Shown: positions 26,031-34,663, numbered from the stretch's first letter. The stretch: 64,000 bases of DNA from Bradyrhizobium sp. Arg816 (GCF_029989365.1 NZ_JAPRAQ010000031.1:1-64000), one strand, 5' to 3'. Translations and numbers: made by a program. Notes: generated by a model not told the origin, from the letters alone.

Positions 26031-26555
26031 ATGAATGTGCCTTCGGATGCGAGCGGCCCGTTGCCGTGGCCGCGATGGGCCTATGTGCCGGGCGAGACCG
26101 GCGGGGTCGACGCGGATTACAAGACGCTTGATTTGGCCAAGCCACTGGTGCCCCCGGCGTTCCGCGGCTACGTGCCGGCGCGCCATCCGGCGCTGCGCTA
26201 CGGGCTCGCGCTCAACGACCGCGGCTATTTCTGGGAATCGCAGGAGGTGCTGGAAGCGGTGTGGGCCGCAGCCCCGCAAGGCGGCCGCGAGCGCATCCTG
26301 CTGCGCGCCTGCATTCACATCGCCAATGCCAATTTGCGACTGCGCATGCAGCGGCTGCATTCGGCCGCGCGCCTGTTCGGCGACGCGCAGGCGGAGTTGC
26401 GGGCGCTGAGCTCGCGCAAGGCGGCCGCGGGAGGCGACGGCTTTGTCGAGAGCTTCCCCATTCCGGCGCTGGCGGCTCTGCTCCAGGCCAAGCTGGGCCG
26501 TCCCCAACTCTCCAAGGCGGACTGGATCACCCTCGGCGCCATTGTGCGGTCTTGA
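26031..26555 (+). CDS. DUF309 family protein
   Basis: 174 residues. The DUF309 core is seen at about 55-115: R-Y-G-L-A-L-N-D-R-G-Y-F-W-E-S-Q-E-V-L-E, with the conserved H-E/W-E-x-x-E-like pattern, then GGRERILLRACIHIANANLR. The function of this family is unknown. It lies between the hydrolase and boxC with only 18 bases before it, so it is probably cotranscribed with the ligase genes. Confidence 0.75.
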   Translation: MNVPSDASGPLPWPRWAYVPGETGGVDADYKTLDLAKPLVPPAFRGYVPARHPALRYGLALNDRGYFWESQEVLEAVWAAAPQGGRERILLRACIHIANANLRLRMQRLHSAARLFGDAQAELRALSSRKAAAGGDGFVESFPIPALAALLQAKLGRPQLSKADWITLGAIVRS

Positions 26556-26564
26556 TAGGCCTCA

Positions 26565-26632
26565 TGAAACAAAGTGCATGCGGCAGCCGTTAAGGGCTAG
26601 ACGCTTTCGAAAAGATGCACTATTGTGCATCT
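26565..26632 (+). promoter_or_regulatory. Candidate BoxR operator region before boxC
   Basis: TGAAACAAAGTGCATGC at 26565-26581 is the reference form of the 17-base motif. Downstream at 26613-26632 is a perfect inverted repeat AGATGCAC-TATT-GTGCATCT, so three TGCA cores fall within 55 bases. TGCA repeats and 15-base palindromes are the known target of BzdR. The boxC start is 42 bases downstream. Confidence 0.65.
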
Positions 26633-26674
26633 AACGCTACAGCCAGAACGCATAATCAAGCTCAAGGGTGGCCC

Positions 26675-28363
26675 ATGGCCGGGGAAGATCGGCGCCTCGC
26701 AGGCGGCGCGACATTCATCGATTTCCAGACCGAACCGTCCCGCTACAAGCACTGGAAGCTCGCGGTCGATGGCGACGTCGCCACCCTGACCATGGACGTC
26801 GACGAGAATGGCGGCCTGTTCGAGGGCTATCTGCTCAAGCTCAATTCCTACGATCTCGGCGTCGACATCGAGCTGGCAGACGTCGTCCAGCGCCTGCGCT
26901 TCGAGCACCCCGAGGTGAAGGTCGTGGTGATGCGCTCGGCCAAGAACCGCGTGTTCTGCGCCGGCGCCAACATCCGCATGCTCGCGGGCTCGACGCATGC
27001 CCACAAGGTGAACTTCTGCAAATTCACCAACGAGACCCGCAACGGCATGGAAGATTCGTCGGAGAATTCCGGCCAGCGCTTCATCACGGTGGTGAACGGC
27101 TCGGCCGCCGGCGGCGGCTATGAGCTGGCGCTCGCGACCGACCACATCATCCTCGCCGATGACGGCTCGTCGGCCGTCGCCCTGCCGGAAGTGCCGCTGC
27201 TCGCGGTGCTGCCCGGCACCGGCGGCCTCACCCGCGTCGTCGACAAGCGCAAGGTGCGCCGCGACCACGCCGATTTCTTCTGCACCATCGAGGAAGGCGT
27301 GAAGGGCAAGCGCGCCGTGCAGTGGCGCCTCGTCGACGAGATCGCGCCGAACTCCAAACTTGAAGCCAAGGTCGCCGAGCGCGCCAAGGCGTTCGCAGGC
27401 CAGTCGAAGCGCAAGGGCAGCGGCAAGGGTATTGCGCTGACACCGCTCAGGCGCGTCATCGACGAGACCAGCATCCGCTACGGTTTTGTCAGCGTCGACA
27501 TCGATCGCACGGCGCGCATCGCCACCATCTCGATCAAGGCGCCGGAGGCCGCGCCGCCGGCCGACATCGATGGCATGATGGCGCAGGGGTCATCGTTCTG
27601 GCCGCTCCAGGTCGCGCGCGAGCTCGACGACGCCATCCTGCATCTGCGCATCAACGAGCTCGAGATTGCGATGCTGGTGTTCAAGAGCCATGGCGACCGC
27701 GCCCACGTGCTGGCATCCGATGCCTTCCTCGATGCCCACAAGGCGCACTGGCTGGTCAACGAAATCAGGCACTATTGGAAGCGCGTGCTGAAGCGCATCG
27801 ACGTCACCTCGCGCACGCTGGTGACGCTGGTCGAGCCCGGCTCCTGCTTTGCCGGTACGCTCGCCGAGCTCGTCTTCGCTGCCGACCGCTCCTACATGCT
27901 GATCGGCACGCGTCAGGGCGACAACCGTCCGCCGCCGTCGATCGAACTCTCCGCGATGAATTTCGGTCCGTATCCGATGAGCCACGGCCTGACCCGGCTG
28001 GAATCGCGCTTCCAGGCCGATCCGTCCGACGTCGAGCGTGCGGAAGCCACCATGGGCACCGCGCTCGACGCCGAGCAGGCGGAAGAGCTCGGCCTCGTCA
28101 CCTTCGCGCTCGACGACATCGACTGGGACGACGAGGTCCGTGTGTTCCTGGAAGAGCGCGCCAGCTTCTCGCCCGACAGCCTCACCGGCATGGAAGCCAG
28201 CCTGCGCTTCGTCGGCCCCGAGACGATGGAATCAAAAATCTTCGCGCGCCTCACCGCGTGGCAGAACTGGATCTTCCAGCGCCCGAACGCGGTCGGCGAG
28301 GAAGGTGCACTGCGCCGCTACGGCAGCGGCCAGAAGCCGAAATTCGATATGACGAGAGTTTGA
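26675..28363 (+). CDS. boxC: 2,3-epoxybenzoyl-CoA dihydrolase
   Basis: 562 residues from the ATG at 26675 (AAGGGTGG upstream); an earlier in-frame ATG at 26615 falls inside the operator palindrome and is rejected. Two crotonase-like halves; the first has the CoA/oxyanion blocks FCAGANIRML and NGSAAGGGYELALA. Length equals that of Azoarcus BoxC, which opens the 2,3-epoxide ring hydrolytically to 3,4-dehydroadipyl-CoA semialdehyde plus formate. Precedes boxB. Confidence 0.93.
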   Translation: MAGEDRRLAGGATFIDFQTEPSRYKHWKLAVDGDVATLTMDVDENGGLFEGYLLKLNSYDLGVDIELADVVQRLRFEHPEVKVVVMRSAKNRVFCAGANIRMLAGSTHAHKVNFCKFTNETRNGMEDSSENSGQRFITVVNGSAAGGGYELALATDHIILADDGSSAVALPEVPLLAVLPGTGGLTRVVDKRKVRRDHADFFCTIEEGVKGKRAVQWRLVDEIAPNSKLEAKVAERAKAFAGQSKRKGSGKGIALTPLRRVIDETSIRYGFVSVDIDRTARIATISIKAPEAAPPADIDGMMAQGSSFWPLQVARELDDAILHLRINELEIAMLVFKSHGDRAHVLASDAFLDAHKAHWLVNEIRHYWKRVLKRIDVTSRTLVTLVEPGSCFAGTLAELVFAADRSYMLIGTRQGDNRPPPSIELSAMNFGPYPMSHGLTRLESRFQADPSDVERAEATMGTALDAEQAEELGLVTFALDDIDWDDEVRVFLEERASFSPDSLTGMEASLRFVGPETMESKIFARLTAWQNWIFQRPNAVGEEGALRRYGSGQKPKFDMTRV

Positions 28364-28370
28364 TGACTCT

Positions 28371-28490
28371 CGTGTCCCGGGCGCGCTGCGGCACGAAGTG
28401 ACGCCGCGCAGAACCGGGACCCACAGGATCAGACAATAGGTCCCGGCTCAGCAGTGCAGCACTTCGCGCCGCACTGCGTCCGGGACACGA
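28371..28490. repeat. Intergenic palindromic repeat, family E
   Basis: CGTGTCCCGG at the left end and CCGGGACACG at the right end pair, with inner arms around GCGCTGCGGCACGAAGTG / CACTTCGCGCCGCA. It separates boxC from boxB inside the presumed operon. A short related piece is at 47300-47330. Confidence 0.75.
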
Positions 28491-28511
28491 GACGGAGCAA
28501 GGAGCACGGCC

Positions 28512-29957
28512 ATGAACATCATGAACGTCGACTACTCGACCAAGATTCCGAACAACGTCAATCTCGCCGAAGACCGCCAGGTGCTGAAGGCGCTGGAAGG
28601 ATGGCATCCCGGCTATATGGATTGGTGGAGCGACATGGGGCCGGAAGGCTTCCAGGAGTCGCTGGTGTATCTTCGCACCGCGTACTCCGTCGATCCGCGC
28701 GGCTGGGCCAAGTTCGACTATGTCCGCATGCCCGACTATCGCTGGGGCATCCTGCTTGCGCCGCAGGAGGAGAACCGCGTCGTTCCGTTCGGTGAGCACT
28801 TTGGCGAGCCGGCCTGGCAGGAAGTCCCGGGCGAGTATCGCGCCATGCTGCGCCGCCTGATCGTGATCCAGGGCGACACCGAGCCGGCTTCCGTCGAGCA
28901 GCAGCGCCATCTCGGCAAGACCGCGCCCTCGCTCTACGACATGCGCAACCTGTTCCAGGTCAATGTCGAGGAAGGCCGCCATCTCTGGGCGATGGTCTAT
29001 CTGCTGCAGAAGTACTTCGGCCGCGACGGTCGCGAGGAAGCGGATGACTTGCTGCGCCGCCGCTCGGGCGATGCCGACGCGCCGCGCATGCTCGGTGCGT
29101 TCAACGAGGCCACGCCGGACTGGCTGTCCTTCTTCATGTTCACCTATTTCACCGACCGCGACGGCAAGATGCAGCTGCACTCGCTCGCGCAGTCGGGCTT
29201 CGATCCCTTGTCGCGCACCTGCCGTTTCATGCTGACGGAAGAAGCGCACCACATGTTCGTCGGCGAGACCGGCATCACCCGCGTCGTGCAGCGCACTTGT
29301 GACGCGATGCGCGAAGCCGGCATCACCGATCCCACCGACATCGCAAAGGTCCGTGCGCTCGGCGTGATCGACCTGCCGACCATCCAGAAGAAGCTGAATC
29401 TGCACTATACGCTGTCGCTCGACCTGTTCGGCTCGGAGGTCTCGACCAACGCGGCCAACGCCTTCAACACCGGCATCAAGGGCCGCTATCACGAGACCCA
29501 GATCGACGACGATCACCAGCTCAAGAACGCCACCTATCCGGTGCTCAAGTTCATCAACGGCGAGATCAAGCTCGTCGACGAGCCGGCGCTGACCGCGCTC
29601 AACATGCGCCTGCGCGACGATTACAGCCAGGACTGCGTCAAGGGCATGCTGCGCTGGAACAAGGTGATCTCCACCGCGGGCTATGATTTCAAGCTGACGC
29701 TGCCGAATGTCGCCTTCCACCGCCACATCGGCGAGTTCAAGGGCATCCATGCGACGCCGGATGGTCTTTTGATCGACGACGCCACCTGGGCCAAGCGCAA
29801 GGATGATTGGTTGCCCTCGACCGCCGATGGCGACTTCATCACCTCGCTGATGCAGCCCGTCACCGAGACCGGCAAGTTCGCCTCCTGGATCTCGCCGCCG
29901 AAAGTCGGCATCGACAACAAGCCCGGCGATTTCGAGTACGTGAAGATCGAGTCGTAG
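28512..29957 (+). CDS. boxB: Benzoyl-CoA 2,3-epoxidase, di-iron subunit
   Basis: 481 residues. The di-iron ligands of Azoarcus BoxB can be placed with a constant offset: E124, E154, H157, D215, E244 and H247. It epoxidises benzoyl-CoA with O2 and electrons from the flavoprotein BoxA, which is not encoded in this window. Ribosome site AAGGAGCAC lies before the ATG. A second ATG at codon 4 is possible. Confidence 0.94.
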   Translation: MNIMNVDYSTKIPNNVNLAEDRQVLKALEGWHPGYMDWWSDMGPEGFQESLVYLRTAYSVDPRGWAKFDYVRMPDYRWGILLAPQEENRVVPFGEHFGEPAWQEVPGEYRAMLRRLIVIQGDTEPASVEQQRHLGKTAPSLYDMRNLFQVNVEEGRHLWAMVYLLQKYFGRDGREEADDLLRRRSGDADAPRMLGAFNEATPDWLSFFMFTYFTDRDGKMQLHSLAQSGFDPLSRTCRFMLTEEAHHMFVGETGITRVVQRTCDAMREAGITDPTDIAKVRALGVIDLPTIQKKLNLHYTLSLDLFGSEVSTNAANAFNTGIKGRYHETQIDDDHQLKNATYPVLKFINGEIKLVDEPALTALNMRLRDDYSQDCVKGMLRWNKVISTAGYDFKLTLPNVAFHRHIGEFKGIHATPDGLLIDDATWAKRKDDWLPSTADGDFITSLMQPVTETGKFASWISPPKVGIDNKPGDFEYVKIES

Positions 29958-29990
29958 ACGTTAGACGACGACGCTCGCGCCACACGAATG

Positions 29991-30095
29991 CTGTCATCAC
30001 CCGCGGAAGCGGGTGATCCAGTATTCCAGAGGCGGTCGTTCTAGAGCCGAGAAGCCGCGGCGTACTGGATGCCCCGCTTTCGCGGGGCATGACAG
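29991..30095. repeat. Intergenic palindromic repeat, family F
   Basis: Left part CTGTCATCACCCGCGGAAGCGGGTGATCC and right part GGATGCCCCGCTTTCGCGGGGCATGACAG make two hairpins in an outer inverted repeat with CCAGTA / TACTGG arms. Sister copies are at 48470-48574 and, reversed, at 54981-55086. Here it follows the boxB stop and may end its transcript. Confidence 0.8.
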
Positions 30096-30129
30096 CGGAG
30101 TGTGCGGCACGGCTTCTCCTGAAGCTCGC

Positions 30130-30930
30130 CTACCCCGCAATCTCCAGTCCCGCATTCGCATAGACCACGCCGCCATCGACGGCGATGGTGTTGCCGACCA
30201 CGTAATCGCCCGCGCGCGAGGCGAGGTAGATCGCCACGCCGGCCATGTCCTCATCGGTTCCGATCCGCCGCGCCGGGATGCGCTTTGCGACCTCGTCCGC
30301 ATGGTCGCGCGCGGCGCGGTTCATGTCGGACTTGAACGCGCCCGGCGCGATCGCGGTGACGTTGATGTTGTCCTTGATCAGTTTCGTCGCCATGCGCCGC
30401 GTCAGGTGGATCACGGCGGCCTTGCTGGCGGCGTAGGAATAGGTCTCGCTCGGATTGACGAAGATGCCGTCGATCGAGGCGATGTTGATGACCTTGGCGG
30501 GCCGCTCGTGCGACGCCGCCGCACGCAGAGGTGCGGCAAGCGCCTTGGTCAGGAAGAACAGCGACTTGACGTTGAGGTCCATCACCTTGTCCCAGCCGCT
30601 CTCCGGGAATTCGTCGAACTCCGCGCCCCAGGCCGCACCCGCATTGTTGACGAGGATGTCGAGCTTCGGCTCCAGCTTGATGATCTCGGAGGCCAGCCTG
30701 TCGCAGCCTTCGATGGTCGAGATGTCGATCGGCAGCGCGATGCATTCGCCGTCATATTGGGCGGAGAGCTCCTTCGCCGTCGCCTCGCAGGGACCTGCCT
30801 TGCGCGCGGTGATGTAGACCTTCGCCGCGCCCTGCGCGAGGAAGCCCGCCGCGATCATCTTGCCGATGCCGCGCGAGCCGCCGGTCACGAGCGCGACACG
30901 GCCTTTGAGCGAGAACAGATCGTTGAACAT
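30130..30930 (-). CDS. Short-chain dehydrogenase/reductase
   Basis: 266 residues from the ATG at 30930 with GGGAGG upstream. Classical SDR: cofactor loop TGGSRGIGK, NNAG near 95, catalytic Ser in NIASIDG, and Y-x-x-x-K in YAASK. Cofactor-site residue after beta 2 (TARK) suggests NADP. It converges on boxB; substrate unknown, although its place next to the box genes could be accidental. Confidence 0.88.
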   Translation of the reverse strand: MFNDLFSLKGRVALVTGGSRGIGKMIAAGFLAQGAAKVYITARKAGPCEATAKELSAQYDGECIALPIDISTIEGCDRLASEIIKLEPKLDILVNNAGAAWGAEFDEFPESGWDKVMDLNVKSLFFLTKALAAPLRAAASHERPAKVINIASIDGIFVNPSETYSYAASKAAVIHLTRRMATKLIKDNINVTAIAPGAFKSDMNRAARDHADEVAKRIPARRIGTDEDMAGVAIYLASRAGDYVVGNTIAVDGGVVYANAGLEIAG

Positions 30931-31034
30931 GGTGCCTCCCTTGGTTGGCGCCGTTTTGAGCGCGGCGGAGAGGGGAGTCAATCTCCGCCGTCGCTCTTAC
31001 TGAGCGCTCCTCAGGATGAGGTCTGAGTGATGGA

Positions 31035-32093
31035 TCAGGCCGCGGCGATCCGGCGAAAGCCGTTCCACATCGCGGTCGCGGCGCCTGAGGTCAGCACCGG
31101 CAAAATTCGCGCGTCCTGGTAATTGCCGTTGAGCGAGACGCGCGGCAGCGCGGTCATGTGGCCGGCGTTCTCGGCGAACAGCATGCCGGGCCGGGTCGTC
31201 ACGGCGGTCTTGAAGCCGGCCGATGCAGCGAGTGCGAATTCGCGCTCGCCGGCCGCTTCGCGGTCGCCATAGGGGTAGGCGAAGTGCAGCACGGTACGGC
31301 CGAGCGCCTGCTCGATCCGCGCGCGGCTGACCGCCATCTCCTGCGCGGCGATCCCCTCGCTCTGCTTGGCCAGATTACAATGGCTGATGGTGTGCGCGCC
31401 GATCGTGACCAGCGGATCGGCGGAAAATGCCCTCACCTCGTCCCAGGACAGGCACAGGCTGCGGCACAGTGCGGCCATGTCGACGTCGTATCTGGCGCAG
31501 AGCGCCTCGATCTCGCGTTTGAGATCATGTTCGCCCGGCAGCGCGCGCAGCCAATCGTGCAGGCGGTCGAACGCCATTTGTTTTGCGGCTGGGGTCGTTG
31601 CATCCAGCCGCAGGGCGGAATTGCCGATCTGGATGTCAATCTGTTCGGCCTTGGCGATCACGGCCTCCAGCGCGGTCCACCACAGACGTCCGGTGCCCTC
31701 GGCAAACTCGCTCGCGACATAGACGGCCAAGGGCGCGTCAAATTCGCGCAGAACCGGCAGCGCGAATTCGAGATTGTCGCGGTAGCCGTCGTCGAGGGTG
31801 AAGGCGGCGAAGGGGCGGATGAACCGGCCCTGCACCAGCCGCTCATGCAGCTCGTCCATGCTGACGATGTCGATCCCGCGCGAGCGCAAATGGCTCAGGG
31901 TGGCGCGGAGGAAATCGGGGGTGACTTCGAGGTGCCGGTTCGGCTGGAACGCGGCCTCGCGGGCCGGCCGCACGTGGTGCAGCATGAAAATGGCGCCGAC
32001 GCCCGACAAGAGCGGGCGCAACAGGTGGTGCGCCCCGCTGAAATAGAGTGCCCCCAGCGCTGCGCGGATGACGTTGTTTCGGAGTTGTTTCAT
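31035..32093 (-). CDS. Polysaccharide deacetylase family protein
   Basis: 352 residues. NodB-homology domain at about 85-300: motif 1 FTLDDGYRDN (two catalytic Asp), motif 2 HTISHCN (metal His pair), motif 3 near FAYPYGDRE. The N-terminus is hydrophobic and may anchor the protein (ALGALYFSGAHHLLRPLL). Likely modifies a surface polysaccharide. It is divergent from the OmpA-like gene. Confidence 0.87.
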   Translation of the reverse strand: MKQLRNNVIRAALGALYFSGAHHLLRPLLSGVGAIFMLHHVRPAREAAFQPNRHLEVTPDFLRATLSHLRSRGIDIVSMDELHERLVQGRFIRPFAAFTLDDGYRDNLEFALPVLREFDAPLAVYVASEFAEGTGRLWWTALEAVIAKAEQIDIQIGNSALRLDATTPAAKQMAFDRLHDWLRALPGEHDLKREIEALCARYDVDMAALCRSLCLSWDEVRAFSADPLVTIGAHTISHCNLAKQSEGIAAQEMAVSRARIEQALGRTVLHFAYPYGDREAAGEREFALAASAGFKTAVTTRPGMLFAENAGHMTALPRVSLNGNYQDARILPVLTSGAATAMWNGFRRIAAA

Positions 32094-32257
32094 GACCGGC
32101 TGGCGAACTCTGGCATTCCACTTTCAACTTACGGAAGAACCCTTGAAGAAAAAGTTATTCCAATTGTCGACGCATGGCCCTCGGAAGGGCATCATTTCCG
32201 GTTTGACAGCCCGCCAAGGGTTTGTTTTGTCTCCGGTTCCAGAGTTCGGGTCGTTGA

Positions 32258-33652
32258 ATGCAGAAGCTTTTCAGGTGGGCCAGCAAATGGTGGCCAGGGC
32301 TGATCCCCCTGGCCGTCATGTGGGGATTTGCGGCCTGGAATAATACCTTGCCGGTCGAGGCGGACCTGTCCGCCCGCAGCTCGGCGGCGCTCAAGGAGAC
32401 TGTTCTGGACAAGACCCGGATCGCGGTCGACGGCCGGGACGTCAGCCTGGCCGCGGACGCCTTTTCCGAGGAGGGGCGCCGCGATGCCGTGATGGCGGTC
32501 GAGCTCGTCCCGGGCGTGCGCCTGGTCGACGACCGGACCCGCCTTGTTCCCGAAGCGACGCCCTTCGTCTGGAATGCCGAGCGTGACGTGGTGCGGGTAA
32601 CGCTGTCCGGCTCCGCGCCCCTGCCGTCGATGAAGGCACGCCTGACCGAGGCCGCGCGCAAGGAGGTCAACGGGACCGAGGTCGCCGATCAGATGGGCCT
32701 CGCGCGCGGCGCGCCGCCGCGGTTCGAGGCGGCCGCGATGCTGCTGCTCGACCAGATCGGCAAGCTCAAGGACGGCAAGATCACGATCACCGACACCAAG
32801 GTTAATCTGTCGGGCATGGCGCGCGACCTCGGCGGCCGTGAGGCGATCGCGGCCGCGCTCAAGAACCTGCCCGAGGGCTTTTCGGTCGCCGCCAACGACG
32901 TCAAGGCGCCGCCCTACATCTTCCAGGCCTACAAGGACCCGGTCGCGGCGACCGTGACGCTGACGGGCTACGTGCCTGACAACAGCGTGCACGCGGCCAT
33001 TGCAACCAGTGCCTCGCGAAAGTTCTTCACCGAAAAGGTCGTCGACAATCTCAAGGCCAGCGTCGGCGCACCCGGCTCCTTCAATACTGCCGTGGTCGCA
33101 GCGCTCGGCGCGCTGTCGCGGCTGTCGACCGGTACGCTCGTGGTGTCCGATCGCGAGGTGAAGCTGTCGGGCGATGCCCTCTACGAGGGCGCCGCCAACG
33201 ACATCCGCGCAGGCCTCGGCAAGGACTTCCCGAAGAACTGGCAGTACAAGCCGGAGATTACGGTGAAGCCTGCCGCGGGTCCGGTCGATGGCACGGTCTG
33301 CCAGCAATTGTTCTCGGAGCTCCTGAACAAGGGCAAGATCCGCTTCGCAACGAAACGCGCCGACATCGACCCGGATTCCGCCGGCATTCTCGACCATCTG
33401 ATCGAGACGGCGCTGCGCTGCCCCACCACCAATATCGAGGTGGCCGGGCACACCGATGCCGATGGTGAGGACTCCTTCAACCAGGCTCTCTCGGAGAAGC
33501 GCGCGCAGGCCGTGATCGACTATCTGGTCAAGGCCGGGTTGCCGGCCACCCGCTTCACTCCGGTTGGCTATGGCGCCACGCAGCCCCTCGCCGGCAATGA
33601 CACCGACGAAGGCAAGGCGCAGAACCGCCGCATCGAATTTCTGGTGAGGTGA
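32258..33652 (+). CDS. OmpA-family protein with BON-like repeats
   Basis: 464 residues. One N-terminal membrane anchor (PGLIPLAVMWGFAAW), two or three BON-like segments (about 40-330, phrases TDTKVNLSG and VSDREVKLSG), and a C-terminal OmpA peptidoglycan-binding domain (NIEVAGHTDADGEDSFNQAL, then GYGATQP and NRRIEF). Probably an inner-membrane anchored cell-wall binding protein, as in the tail of the ArfA/OmpA group. Two bases separate it from the small membrane gene that follows. Confidence 0.85.
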   Translation: MQKLFRWASKWWPGLIPLAVMWGFAAWNNTLPVEADLSARSSAALKETVLDKTRIAVDGRDVSLAADAFSEEGRRDAVMAVELVPGVRLVDDRTRLVPEATPFVWNAERDVVRVTLSGSAPLPSMKARLTEAARKEVNGTEVADQMGLARGAPPRFEAAAMLLLDQIGKLKDGKITITDTKVNLSGMARDLGGREAIAAALKNLPEGFSVAANDVKAPPYIFQAYKDPVAATVTLTGYVPDNSVHAAIATSASRKFFTEKVVDNLKASVGAPGSFNTAVVAALGALSRLSTGTLVVSDREVKLSGDALYEGAANDIRAGLGKDFPKNWQYKPEITVKPAAGPVDGTVCQQLFSELLNKGKIRFATKRADIDPDSAGILDHLIETALRCPTTNIEVAGHTDADGEDSFNQALSEKRAQAVIDYLVKAGLPATRFTPVGYGATQPLAGNDTDEGKAQNRRIEFLVR

Positions 33653-33654
33653 CG

Positions 33655-33951
33655 ATGCCCTATCTCGTCTCGTTCCATCTGGGCTGGCTGATCGGCTCGC
33701 TGCTGCTGGGCTTTTGCATGGGCTGGATCTCGGTGGTCCAGCGCGGCAACGGCACCTCGAAGGTGACCGCGCGCTGGCTCGGCGCGCTTGCTGCCGCCCT
33801 GGTCGCTGCCTCCTTCGCGCATGTGGTGCCCGGCCGCTTCGGCTATTGGCTCGATCTCGGGCTGGTCATGTTCGCCTGCTACCTCGTCGGCTGCACCATC
33901 GGCGCCTGGCTGCGCGACAGGGTGGTCTCGCGGAGCCAGCCTGCGGCTTAG
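33655..33951 (+). CDS. Small membrane protein, three helices
   Basis: 98 residues from the ATG at 33655. Three hydrophobic helices (about 8-25, 42-60, 66-88) with a basic C-terminus. It starts right after the OmpA-like gene, so the two are probably one unit acting in the envelope. No family is recognised. Confidence 0.75.
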   Translation: MPYLVSFHLGWLIGSLLLGFCMGWISVVQRGNGTSKVTARWLGALAAALVAASFAHVVPGRFGYWLDLGLVMFACYLVGCTIGAWLRDRVVSRSQPAA

Positions 33952-34004
33952 ATATTCAGGTTCGCTCGGAGGGCGGGGCCTCTATCCAACATTGCAATAA
34001 CGGC

Positions 34005-34031
34005 CTGATCGGCAAGCAAATTGCCGATCAG
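34005..34031. terminator. Hairpin between the envelope genes and tetR
   Basis: CTGATCGGCA at 34005-34014 and TGCCGATCAG at 34022-34031 pair perfectly around a 7-base AT-rich loop. No T run follows. It may end the upstream transcript or be a second regulatory element for tetR. Confidence 0.5.
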
Positions 34032-34038
34032 AATGCGC

Positions 34039-34067
34039 TTGACAATAATACGTACGTACGTATTATT
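34039..34067 (+). promoter_or_regulatory. tetR promoter with overlapping 24-base palindromic operator
   Basis: TTGACA (34039-34044), a 16-base spacer and TATTAT (34061-34066) form a good sigma-70 type promoter. The spacer and both box edges make a perfect 24-base palindrome at 34044-34067 (AATAATA, CGTACGTACG, TATTATT). The predicted transcription start falls on or next to the A of the ATG at 34073, so the messenger looks leaderless. A TetR dimer here would block the promoter. Confidence 0.7.
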
Positions 34068-34072
34068 CGCTC

Positions 34073-34663
34073 ATGCCAAAGCCCTCACTCAAAGACGCCA
34101 TCCTCGATGCCGGCCTGAAGGTCATGTTCCGGACCGGCTATCACGGCACCAGCGTGCGTGATGTCACCGCCGCGGCCGGCGCGCCGCAGGGGTCCTTCAC
34201 CAACCATTTTCGTTCCAAAGAGGTGTTCGCCTCCGAGGTGCTCGACCGCTACTTCGACACCACGAGGGGACTGGTCGCGGAGGCGCTCGACGACACCTCG
34301 CTGACGCCGCGCGCGCGGCTGCGCCGCTATCTCGACATCATCACCGGCCGTCTGGAGGCCGACGGCTATGGGCGCGGCTGCCTGATCGGAGATCTCAGCT
34401 TGGAGGCATCAGCCAGCAGCGAAATGCTGCGCGCGCGTCTCGCCGAAATCTTCGCTGAGTGGCGCACGCCGTTCGCCGCCTGCATCAGGGACGCCCAGAC
34501 GTGCCGCGAGATCGCATCCGATTTCGAGCCCGAAGATCTCGCCGATTTCCTGCTCGCATCCTGGCAGGGCGCGATCCTGCGCATGAAGGTCGACCGCAAT
34601 CCCAACGCCCTCGAACGTTTCAAGACCATCGCCTTTCAAACCGTCTTCAGGGAGCTGACATGA
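34073..34663 (+). CDS. TetR-family regulator of the dehalogenase operon
   Basis: 196 residues. N-terminal TetR HTH (ILDAGLKVMFRTGYHGTSVRDVTAAAG, then a recognition helix with GSFTNHFRSK), then a helical effector domain of the kind seen in the AcrR/NemR branch. Its stop overlaps the dehalogenase ATG by ATGA. Autoregulation through the upstream palindrome is likely, and there is no room for a ribosome site before the ATG. Confidence 0.9.
   Translation: MPKPSLKDAILDAGLKVMFRTGYHGTSVRDVTAAAGAPQGSFTNHFRSKEVFASEVLDRYFDTTRGLVAEALDDTSLTPRARLRRYLDIITGRLEADGYGRGCLIGDLSLEASASSEMLRARLAEIFAEWRTPFAACIRDAQTCREIASDFEPEDLADFLLASWQGAILRMKVDRNPNALERFKTIAFQTVFRELT

Noticed and set aside
28251..29750. Open frame of 499 codons antisense to boxB
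   Set aside because: boxB has all catalytic residues on the plus strand; the antisense frame is a GC-bias shadow.
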